This document shows, piece after piece, positions 36,611 through 44,344 of a DNA stretch of 64,000 nucleotides (positions within the stretch are counted from its first letter, which is position 1; each line of letters opens with the position of its first letter). Origin of the DNA: a bacterium BMS3Abin03 (GTDB taxonomy: Bacteria; Bacteroidota; Ignavibacteria; Ignavibacteriales; Ignavibacteriaceae); assembly GCA_022340715.1 (NCBI GenBank), contig JAJDNK010000033.1, positions 16,907-80,906 of the forward strand, read 5' to 3'. The notes beneath the pieces were generated by a model that saw only the letters and a list, made by a program, of their open reading frames with translations, made no database searches and was not told the DNA's origin. A program made the translations under genes and the position numbers.

Positions 36611-37297
36611 TCAAATCAGTTTGTTCTTAGTTGCTTTCTCTATAGCCCCTGCTTTTGAATTTACGTTTAGCTTTTGGTAAATATTTTTTATGTGAGTGCG
36701 TACAGTTTCTTTATTTATATAAAGCTCATCAGCAATCATTGTATAACTTTTACCCCTTGCCAGATGCTGTAAAACTTCAGTCTCCCGGGAAGTAAGAGGC
36801 GACTCGGTACTTTTTTGAAATGACCGGATTACTTTCCGTGCTATATTTGTACTCATTGGGGCACCACCGGTCAGAACTTCGTTTATGGCATTAATCATCT
36901 GTTTTGGAGAAATATTTTTTGTGAGATAACCGGTTGAACCTGCACAAAGTGCATCGAATACCTTGTCATCTTCTTCGTGCACAGTTACCGTTATAATATC
37001 TACATCTGGTTTAACATTTTTTATTTTTCTTATTCCTTGAATACCCGACATACCAGGTAATCCTATATCCATAAGAATAATGTGAGGATTATCCGATGAA
37101 AGATTTTTTATGGCATCTTCACAATTATCATAGTCTGAAACGCAGATGTAATTTTCGTTTTCATTAATCAAAGTAGCAAAGCTTTCCCGGATGAGTTGAT
37201 CATCTTCTACTATTACTATCCTTACCAGTTCTTTCTGAGGTTCCATTATTGATGGATTAATATTTATCCACTTTACTTGTTTGATTTCAGAGATCAT
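36611..37297 (-). CDS. NarL/FixJ (LuxR)-family response regulator
   Basis: 228 aa. The receiver domain (about 25-140) has the acidic pair in IVIVEDDQ, phospho-acceptor Asp in IILMDIGLPGMSG and the conserved Lys in GYLTKNISP. The C-terminal LuxR HTH (about 165-225) reads LTSRETEVLQHLARGKSYTMIADELYINKETVRTHIKNIYQKL. ATG 37297 gives a 3-nt gap to the kinase stop; the internal ATG 37246 (MEPQKELVRIVIVEDD) is an equally plausible start. It is the cognate regulator of the upstream sensor and probably a transcription activator. Confidence 0.95.
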   Translation of the reverse strand: MISEIKQVKWININPSIMEPQKELVRIVIVEDDQLIRESFATLINENENYICVSDYDNCEDAIKNLSSDNPHIILMDIGLPGMSGIQGIRKIKNVKPDVDIITVTVHEEDDKVFDALCAGSTGYLTKNISPKQMINAINEVLTGGAPMSTNIARKVIRSFQKSTESPLTSRETEVLQHLARGKSYTMIADELYINKETVRTHIKNIYQKLNVNSKAGAIEKATKNKLI

Positions 37298-37300
37298 TTT

Positions 37301-40300
37301 CTAAGCATAATTTAATGATTTAACCGGAAACTTTCCTTTTATTAAGATCTTTGTTCCTTCACCAGGTTTTGTTATAATAAACAAGGATGCATTCAATTTT
37401 TCTGCACGGGTTTTCATATTTTTCAAGCCGAATCCTTTTTTATTAAGATCATCTGTAAAACCTTCGCCGTTGTCTACAAGTTTTACTTCAACCTCATCAC
37501 CTTCAATATGTGTGCTCAATAATACTTTATTCCCATTGGAATGCTTCAATGAATTATTCATACCTTCCTTAATAATTAATGTCAGGTGTTTTTTCCAATC
37601 CATATTTAGCAATGTATTTTGCAGACTTTCATCAAGTCCCGTAACCTCAAACCGAACATTTGTATTTCCGAAAAGATCATCTCCGAAGTCTTTTAAACGG
37701 ATCATCAGTTCGTAAAAAGAATCCTGAGTCGGGTCGATCGACCAGATGAAATCTTTTGCGCCGTTATAAACCTGTTTTGAATTTTCTGAAATCTGGTCCA
37801 GCATAGAATTTATGTCAGCGAAAGAGTTTCCAATTTTCAATTTTATAAGTTCGGTCATCATTGAAATTCTTGTCAGACGATGACCGAGTTCATCATGAAA
37901 ATCTATTGCCGTTTTTTTTCTGATCTTTTCGACTTCTTCTTCTTTGATCTTTTCAATTCTCAAAGCTCTTTTTATTTTTGAACGAACAATTAGCCTGTGA
38001 ATAAAAAAGGAAACGGAAATAATTACTAACAATATTAATGAATAAAACCATTTGGTTTCCCAGAATGGTGGATTGATAATCAGGGAAAGATTTGCTTTCT
38101 TACTACTCCAGACACCATCGCTGTTAGTTCCCATAACTGTGAGTAAGTAATTTCCAGGTGGCAGATTTTGCAACCTAAAATTATTCTCATTTTTCAGGTT
38201 TACCCACTTATCGCTGTAACCTTTTAGTTTGTATTTAAAGTTTATTCTTTCGGAATTTGCGTAATCAAATGAAACCAATTTTATTAGAATTGAATTCTGA
38301 TCATAGTCCAGTTCAAGAGAATTATTTTCTGCCGGAATAAACTGAGTCCCATTTTTTCCGCCAATCAGATTTACAGATGAAATAATAACAGTACTGTTAT
38401 ATTTGTTTAATCTAACCACGGAAGGATCAAAATAGTTTAAGCCGTTTCTTCCACCCAAATATATTTCACCATTAGTTGCTTTTAAATAAACCCCTTCAGA
38501 AAATAAATTACTTTGCAATCCATCATCTTTATTAAAGTTTGTGAATGTCTTCGTTCCGGGATCAAATCGTGATATTCCATTTTGTGTGCTGATCCACAAG
38601 TTACCATTTGCATCTTCTTCCAAACCACAAATCACATCACTCGGTAATCCGTCTTTTATGAAATATGATTTAAAAGATCCGGATTTTTGATCAAATAAAT
38701 TTAATCCGCTTGCCGTGCCAATCCACATCCTATTTTCTAAATCTTCCGCCATACAAAACACATAATTGTTGCTTAAAGTTTTTGGATTATTCAATTCTTG
38801 TTTGAAAGAATTGAAGGCGTAGTTATTCCCGTTAAATGAAAACAAACCACCGTAGGTGCCAATCCATATTTTCCCGGATTGATCTTCATACAATGAAAGG
38901 ATATAATCGGCGGAATTATTTAATGAATTTTTCTCAACCAGTGAAAAATGCTTTAATTCCCCATCGTTAAATAAATAAATTCCATTACTATATGTGGCAA
39001 TCCAGAGATTCTCTTTAGAATCAACAAATAAATTATTGATCACTTGACCAGATAATTTATTTTGTTGTTCAGGTATAAATTCTTTTACTATTTTCTTGCG
39101 AGGATTATAAGTTAGAAGTTTCGATCCGATGACAATAAATAATGAGTTATCTGAGCTAACGGTTAAAGCATCGATGTGTTTGTTCAATAGCAGCGGGCTC
39201 ATAATTCGTTCTGTGATTCCTTTTGCCGGATTATATTTATTCAATCCTTTAACTGTCCCGATCCATATAATTCCATCTTTATCTTCTGTAACAGAAGATA
39301 CCTGGTTATCCGTTAATGAGTTCTGATCGTTTTTCTTTGATTGTAACAAGCCAAAATTACTTTTCCTGTTTATCATTTTCGAGATTCCGGAATTGTAACA
39401 ATTAATCCATAATACGCCTGATTTATCCTCAAAGACATTTTTAATAAAATTACCGCATATTGAATTTCGCTTATCAGAATGAGTATAAGTTGAAAATGTT
39501 GAGTTAACAGGATTGTATTTTATTAAACCGTTTGTGGTTCCTAACCACATCATTCCGTTATGGTCTTCAGATATTGATAGAATTCTCTTCCCGGGAAAAG
39601 ATTTCTCAACTTTGAAATTTTTATTGATCTTATCGAAGTAAATCAGACTTCCGGAAATCCCCAAGAGTAATTTTTTCTTAGAGTTTTCATAAATTTCATA
39701 AACACTGCTTTTAACTAATGAACCGTCTGCTAAAACAACAGGATAAGTAATAAAAGCATTTGCCGAATCAGAAAATTTAGAGAGACCTAAAGCACTGCCA
39801 GCCCATAAAATTCCTTCGCTGTCAACCAGCAAATCATTTATATGAATTTGTTTAGTAAAACTATCTGAATTATCTAAATGATATGCAGAAAATTTATTTG
39901 TGACCGGGTTATATTTATTTATTCCACCAGATCCGGTTTCCATCCAGATGTTTCCGTTTTTGTCTTCTGTAATCTGCCAGATAATATTATCTTTTATTCC
40001 ATCTTTGTTTGAAGGGTCGTATAAAAAACGTTTAAAACCAGTTCTTTCTTTGTTGAGCATATTCAATCCACCACCCCAGGTTCCAATCCAAAGATTATCT
40101 TTTGAATCTTCGTAAATTGAAACAACATCATTAAAAGAAATTGATTCCGGATTTTCAGAATCGTAGTTATATATTTTATAATCTCTGCCGTCATATCTGG
40201 TCAATCCATACATTGTTCCCATCCACAAATAACCCTGGTGATCCTGGATTATCGTGTAAGTCTGGTTAAGTGGAACGCCATCTTCAAGAGATAAATTTAT

Positions 40301-40408
40301 AAAATTTGGATTTTCATTTTGGCCGAATGAAATACAGTTGATAGCAAAAGCAATCAATAAAGTTCCTGTCAGGTTTTTTCCTGAAAACAATTTATTTCCC
40401 GTTTTCAT
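37301..40408 (-). CDS. Propeller-type sensor histidine kinase (HisKA_3)
   Basis: 1035 aa from ATG 40408 (signal peptide MKTGNKLFSGKNLTGTLLIA); the open frame's TTG at 40450 is less likely. The periplasmic part consists of about a dozen two-component-regulator propeller repeats (LWIGTWGGGLN, IWIGTVKGLNKY, LWISTQNGISRF) followed by a Y_Y_Y domain (about 709-766). One TM helix spans about 783-806. The cytoplasmic NarX-like dimerisation motif is DFHDELGHRL, with phospho-His near 836, followed by the ATPase domain (EGMNNSLKHS, VDNGEGF, GFGLKNMKTRAE). In the phylum such sensors often detect polysaccharide fragments. It has no fused receiver or AraC domain; the regulator is the next gene, 3 nt away. 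Confidence 0.95.
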   Translation of the reverse strand: MKTGNKLFSGKNLTGTLLIAFAINCISFGQNENPNFINLSLEDGVPLNQTYTIIQDHQGYLWMGTMYGLTRYDGRDYKIYNYDSENPESISFNDVVSIYEDSKDNLWIGTWGGGLNMLNKERTGFKRFLYDPSNKDGIKDNIIWQITEDKNGNIWMETGSGGINKYNPVTNKFSAYHLDNSDSFTKQIHINDLLVDSEGILWAGSALGLSKFSDSANAFITYPVVLADGSLVKSSVYEIYENSKKKLLLGISGSLIYFDKINKNFKVEKSFPGKRILSISEDHNGMMWLGTTNGLIKYNPVNSTFSTYTHSDKRNSICGNFIKNVFEDKSGVLWINCYNSGISKMINRKSNFGLLQSKKNDQNSLTDNQVSSVTEDKDGIIWIGTVKGLNKYNPAKGITERIMSPLLLNKHIDALTVSSDNSLFIVIGSKLLTYNPRKKIVKEFIPEQQNKLSGQVINNLFVDSKENLWIATYSNGIYLFNDGELKHFSLVEKNSLNNSADYILSLYEDQSGKIWIGTYGGLFSFNGNNYAFNSFKQELNNPKTLSNNYVFCMAEDLENRMWIGTASGLNLFDQKSGSFKSYFIKDGLPSDVICGLEEDANGNLWISTQNGISRFDPGTKTFTNFNKDDGLQSNLFSEGVYLKATNGEIYLGGRNGLNYFDPSVVRLNKYNSTVIISSVNLIGGKNGTQFIPAENNSLELDYDQNSILIKLVSFDYANSERINFKYKLKGYSDKWVNLKNENNFRLQNLPPGNYLLTVMGTNSDGVWSSKKANLSLIINPPFWETKWFYSLILLVIISVSFFIHRLIVRSKIKRALRIEKIKEEEVEKIRKKTAIDFHDELGHRLTRISMMTELIKLKIGNSFADINSMLDQISENSKQVYNGAKDFIWSIDPTQDSFYELMIRLKDFGDDLFGNTNVRFEVTGLDESLQNTLLNMDWKKHLTLIIKEGMNNSLKHSNGNKVLLSTHIEGDEVEVKLVDNGEGFTDDLNKKGFGLKNMKTRAEKLNASLFIITKPGEGTKILIKGKFPVKSLNYA

Positions 40409-40447
40409 AATTAATTGATTATTGTTTAGATAAAATTTCAGTTTCAA

Positions 40448-40455
40448 CAAAAATA
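40448..40455 (-). promoter_or_regulatory. Candidate -7 element of the sensor-kinase gene
   Basis: TATTTTTG on the - strand is an exact TAnnTTTG. The palindrome at 40480 begins 25 nt upstream. The -33 box is poor (TTTT/TTTA), again consistent with activation from the palindrome. Confidence 0.45.
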
Positions 40456-40479
40456 TACTGCTTACTAACTGTAAAATAA

Positions 40480-40501
40480 ATCACTCATTATGGGGGATGT
40501 T
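40480..40501 (-). promoter_or_regulatory. Candidate operator, copy 2 (upstream of sensor-kinase gene)
   Basis: + strand ATCACTCA-TTA-TGGGGGAT (40480-40498) has the same half-sites as copy 1 at 36458. It lies 72-90 nt upstream of the kinase ATG and roughly -39 to -57 from the inferred transcription start, a usual position for an activator. Suggests autoregulation. Confidence 0.55.
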
Positions 40502-40585
40502 AAATAAAGGGAATTACAATGAAGATTATTTCCTGAGAATAAATTAAGTTTCACATACAATTCTTTGAATTAATGCAGATAAATT

Positions 40586-42640
40586 ATGCGGAATATCTTT
40601 AACAAATTCTTTTATCCCAAATCACTTTGTATTGTTGGCGCATCTTCAAAACCGGGAAGTCTTGGTTATGAGCTTACAAAATGTGTAAAAAACTATGGAT
40701 TTACCGGAAAACTGTTTTTAGTAAATCCTAAATCGGAAGAAATACTCGGATATAAATGTTATTCAAATGTAAATGGTATTAAAGACGAAATAGATCTGGC
40801 AGTAGTAATGGTTCCAAAACAATTTGCCGAAACAACAATTGCTGATCTTGCTAAGAAGAAAGTTCAGGCCATAATTTTAGTAACTGCGGGATTTAAAGAA
40901 ACAGGCAAAGATGGTGAGGCAGCCGAGAAGAGAATTATTGATTTGATTAAGAATTCTGATGCGAGATTAGTCGGACCAAATTGCATGGGAATTATCAATA
41001 CTTTACCTGAAATTAAAATGAACGCCACCTTTGTTGCAGAAATACCGAAAAACGGAAAAACAGGATTTTGTTCACAGAGCGGGGCGATATGTGCGGCAGT
41101 ACTGAATTCGTTGAGAGAAACTGATATCCGTTTTTCACACTTTATAAGCATAGGTAATAAGGCTGATGTTTGTGAAAATGATTTACTTAAATTCTGGCAG
41201 GAAGATAAAAATACGGAGGTAATAACTTTTTATCTGGAAAGTTTTAATGATGGTGAGGGTTTTATAAGATATTTTATTGATGATAGAATAACAAAACCTG
41301 TAATTATTGTAAAAGGCGGAAAAACTTCAAGTGGTATTAAAGCAGCCTCATCGCATACCGGTGCACTGGGAAGCAGTGATAAAGTTGTAAATGCCGTGAT
41401 GAAACAGTTTGGTATTATCAGGGCAAACGACCTGAATGATTTGTTTAATATATCAAAAGGATTTGAAAGTTTTCAATTACCAGCCGGAAACAGAATTGCT
41501 GTGGTTACAAATGGTGGTGGACCTGCAATTCTCACAGTCGACTCTTTAGAAAAAATTAATCTCCAATTAGCAGAATTATCAGAAAAAACCAAAGCCAAAC
41601 TAAAAGAAATTGTTCATCCTGAAGGAAGTGTTAATAATCCAGTTGATCTTCTACCGGTCGGAACGGCAGAACAATTCAAAAAAGTAAATGAAATTGTTGC
41701 ATCTGATGAAAACGTTGATGCTGTTATTTCTGTTTTCGTTGAACCGATTATGGTAAAAGCATTCCCGGTTATAGAAGCAATTAATGAAATCATTTCATCC
41801 AAACCGATTTTCCAGGTGGTAATGCCTTTACCAGAATTTTGGAATGAGTACAGGAAGAACTCAAAATCAAGAAGACCATTATTCAGAAATCCTGATGATC
41901 CGGCTGTTGTTATATCAGGAATGTTAAAACATAAAAACAAATCCAGTAATGAGGGCAGACTTAAAAAAGAAGTCCATGCTAAAATTGATTTGAGTAAATC
42001 CGGGGAAAAATTTCTTTCCCAGACAGAAGTTCGTTCGCTTTCCGAAATTTATTCTTTACCAATTATTGAGGATAGAATTATTAGCCTAAAAGATATTTCA
42101 AGCAGTGATTTTAAATTTCCAATCGTTTTAAAAGCAATAGGTAAAAAGATAATTCACAAATCTGAACTGAATGGTGTAGTTACAAATATCAAAGATATAG
42201 ATGAGCTTCTTAAAAATGCTGATGTCATGATGAATAATTTTAAAAACCGAAATATTGAATTGGATTCATTTCTCATTCAACCATTCATTAAAGCAAAATT
42301 TGAATTGCTGATTGGAGGATTAAAAGATCCAAGCTTTGGTCCGATGATTATGTTCGGTACAGGTGGAAAGTATGTTGAATATCTTCAGGATACGGTGATT
42401 CGATCTGCTTATCTTACAAGTGATGATATTGATGAAATGATTGATTCAACGAAGATCGGGAAAATAATTTGTGGAGTAAGGGGAGAGAAACCGATTGATC
42501 TGAATAAAATAAAAACGGCGATAAAATCAATTGCGCAAATGATGCTTGACAATTCTAAAATTGCCGAATGCGATTTGAATCCTTTACTTATTGATGAAAA
42601 CAACGAAATGTTTGCTGTTGATATCAGAATTAAATGCTGA
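40586..42640 (+). CDS. ADP-forming acyl-CoA synthetase (acetate-CoA ligase family, fused alpha-beta)
   Basis: 684 aa. Domain order: CoA-binding (about 8-130; SLCIVGASSKPGSLGYEL), succinyl-CoA-ligase-like (about 145-420; SHTGALGSSDKVVNAVMKQFG, VVTNGGGPAILTVDSLE), then ATP-grasp (about 460-680; PIVLKAIGKKIIHKSELNGVVTNI, MIMFGTGGKYVEYL). It interconverts acyl-CoA plus ADP and phosphate with acid plus ATP, a substrate-level phosphorylation step of fermentative metabolism. The substrate could be acetate or other acids; protein acetyltransferase fusions have an extra GNAT domain that is absent here. It is divergent from the sensor-kinase gene. Confidence 0.9.
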   Translation: MRNIFNKFFYPKSLCIVGASSKPGSLGYELTKCVKNYGFTGKLFLVNPKSEEILGYKCYSNVNGIKDEIDLAVVMVPKQFAETTIADLAKKKVQAIILVTAGFKETGKDGEAAEKRIIDLIKNSDARLVGPNCMGIINTLPEIKMNATFVAEIPKNGKTGFCSQSGAICAAVLNSLRETDIRFSHFISIGNKADVCENDLLKFWQEDKNTEVITFYLESFNDGEGFIRYFIDDRITKPVIIVKGGKTSSGIKAASSHTGALGSSDKVVNAVMKQFGIIRANDLNDLFNISKGFESFQLPAGNRIAVVTNGGGPAILTVDSLEKINLQLAELSEKTKAKLKEIVHPEGSVNNPVDLLPVGTAEQFKKVNEIVASDENVDAVISVFVEPIMVKAFPVIEAINEIISSKPIFQVVMPLPEFWNEYRKNSKSRRPLFRNPDDPAVVISGMLKHKNKSSNEGRLKKEVHAKIDLSKSGEKFLSQTEVRSLSEIYSLPIIEDRIISLKDISSSDFKFPIVLKAIGKKIIHKSELNGVVTNIKDIDELLKNADVMMNNFKNRNIELDSFLIQPFIKAKFELLIGGLKDPSFGPMIMFGTGGKYVEYLQDTVIRSAYLTSDDIDEMIDSTKIGKIICGVRGEKPIDLNKIKTAIKSIAQMMLDNSKIAECDLNPLLIDENNEMFAVDIRIKC

Positions 42641-42659
42641 GAGTATTCGGTATTAGCAG

Positions 42660-43649
42660 TTACAATTCTTTCATCTTGTCCAGACTTGAACGCTCTCCAA
42701 TCGCGATCAATTTATTTCCTTCATCTACAACTGTATCAGATTTCGGATTATAAACAAAAATCCCTTTTTCTTCATTTTGAATTGCGACTACAATAACATT
42801 TAAATCCGTTCTCAAAGGAAGTTCAGCCAGAGTTTTTTTATGCATCTTTGAATTTTTTCTAACAGTTATTTCTTCCATACGTAAATCGACTGTTTTCTTA
42901 CCCGCAACAACTTCTATGAAATCCAGCACGCCGGGACGTAAAAGAATCTCTGCCATTCTGTGACCGCCTAATTCGTATGGTTTTACTACTCTGTCAGCAC
43001 CCGCCTTTAAAAGTTTAGGTTCTGTGCTGTAATCGATTGCACGTGCAACAACAAATATTTTAGGATTGAGCGATTTTGCCGAAAGAGTTGTGAAAACATT
43101 TTCCGCATCTGATGAAAGCACAGCCACCAATCCTTTTGCTTTTGTAATTCCGGTTCTTAATAAAGCTGCATCTTGTGAAGCATCTCCGGTATCATGCAGG
43201 TATCCTAGTTTTTCCAGCTTCGGAAAATTTTCCTCATTATTTTCTATCACAACAAAATCTGCATTCTCCTCCCTTAATTCCTGGCAAATATGTGAACCCA
43301 TTCTGCCGAATCCACAGACTATATAGTGATTTTCTAATCGCTCAATCTTTTTTAACATTTTCTTTCTCCTGAAAAATTTGCTTTCGATAAGAATCTGGAC
43401 ACCAGTTCCGCCTATATATATAACTGTTCCAAAGCTTGCTACTACTAAAACCAAGGTAAACAATTCACCGTGAGGTGAAAGCGGATGTACTTCTTCGAAA
43501 CCGGTTGTAGTAATAGTAATGATCGTCATATATAATGCATCGGTTATATTCCACCCTTCAATTATCATAAATCCGGATGTGCCGATTACAATAATTAAAA
43601 GCAGAACAAGAATGGCATTTCGCAGATGAGATATACTTTTTTCAATCAT
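42660..43649 (-). CDS. RCK (TrkA-N) domain ion channel with atypical selectivity filter
   Basis: 329 aa. A two-TM pore module (about 10-85) is followed by RCK-N (about 107-225; HYIVCGFGRMGSHICQEL, an NAD-type Rossmann motif) and RCK-C (about 240-329). This is the architecture of ligand-gated bacterial K+ channels such as MthK. The filter reads TTTGFEE at residues 47-53 where K+ channels have TTVGYGD, so the second Gly is replaced by Glu and ion selectivity may differ. It probably senses a nucleotide or Ca2+ through the RCK ring. Confidence 0.88.
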   Translation of the reverse strand: MIEKSISHLRNAILVLLLIIVIGTSGFMIIEGWNITDALYMTIITITTTGFEEVHPLSPHGELFTLVLVVASFGTVIYIGGTGVQILIESKFFRRKKMLKKIERLENHYIVCGFGRMGSHICQELREENADFVVIENNEENFPKLEKLGYLHDTGDASQDAALLRTGITKAKGLVAVLSSDAENVFTTLSAKSLNPKIFVVARAIDYSTEPKLLKAGADRVVKPYELGGHRMAEILLRPGVLDFIEVVAGKKTVDLRMEEITVRKNSKMHKKTLAELPLRTDLNVIVVAIQNEEKGIFVYNPKSDTVVDEGNKLIAIGERSSLDKMKEL

Positions 43650-43799
43650 AAGTTTTTATCCGAAAAGCTACATCAAAGATAAAAAAGAGAATTTTAATAT
43701 GCCTAACTTTAATGGTTTAGGTATAGTCTGATTACATAATTATATTTACTTAAAAGAAGGTAATTTTTAATGAAATTTATTTCATAAAAGGAATAAAAG

Positions 43800-44339
43800 A
43801 TGAAAAAATTATTTGTACTATTAGCAGTAACGGGTTTAATGCTGCTCACTCATGGGTGTTTGTTAATGCATTCTGTATCTTATGAAATAAATGTTGATGA
43901 AAAAGGCGGAGGTACTGCTATTGTTACAGTTGATGATATAAGATCGGATGCCCTTAACAGTGCCGAGCTGGATCAGGATAAGAAAACTCTTTTTGAGTTT
44001 CTTTACAAAAGCAACGATTTTATCTCACAGATGAAAGATGATGGAAAGAATATAACTTCCCGCAAACTATTTGTGGAAGATGGAAAATTAAATGGAGAAA
44101 TACATTTTGATTTTGATAGCATAAGAAATGTTGAGGGTATTGTGTACGAAAAGCCATTTTACTATTTAACACTTTCAGAAGGCGATAGTGTTATTTCTAC
44201 AAATGGTGAGGTTATTAAGACAGATGATTATAAGAGAATACTCTGGGATAATTCAATCAAGGTTCTGAAATTCAGAATGTTTAGTGATTCAGTGGAGAGT
44301 GGAAATCTGACAGGAATGGCTCAGTATTTTAAACAGTAA
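43800..44339 (+). CDS. Predicted lipoprotein of unknown function
   Basis: 179 aa. A lipoprotein signal peptide ends in LLTHGC (Cys20), so it is probably membrane-anchored in the envelope. The rest begins SVSYEINVDEKGGGTAIVTVDDIRSD and is soluble and acidic; I recognise no family. ATG 43800 has an AAAGGA Shine-Dalgarno. It lies 5 nt upstream of priA and is likely co-transcribed with it. Confidence 0.75.
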   Translation: MKKLFVLLAVTGLMLLTHGCLLMHSVSYEINVDEKGGGTAIVTVDDIRSDALNSAELDQDKKTLFEFLYKSNDFISQMKDDGKNITSRKLFVEDGKLNGEIHFDFDSIRNVEGIVYEKPFYYLTLSEGDSVISTNGEVIKTDDYKRILWDNSIKVLKFRMFSDSVESGNLTGMAQYFKQ

Positions 44340-44344
44340 TAACA

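Noticed and set aside
43699..43724. Weak hairpin ATGCCTAA/TTAGGTAT upstream of the lipoprotein gene
   Set aside because: Only 8 pairs with a G-T and an unpaired base, no U tract and no known regulatory fold.
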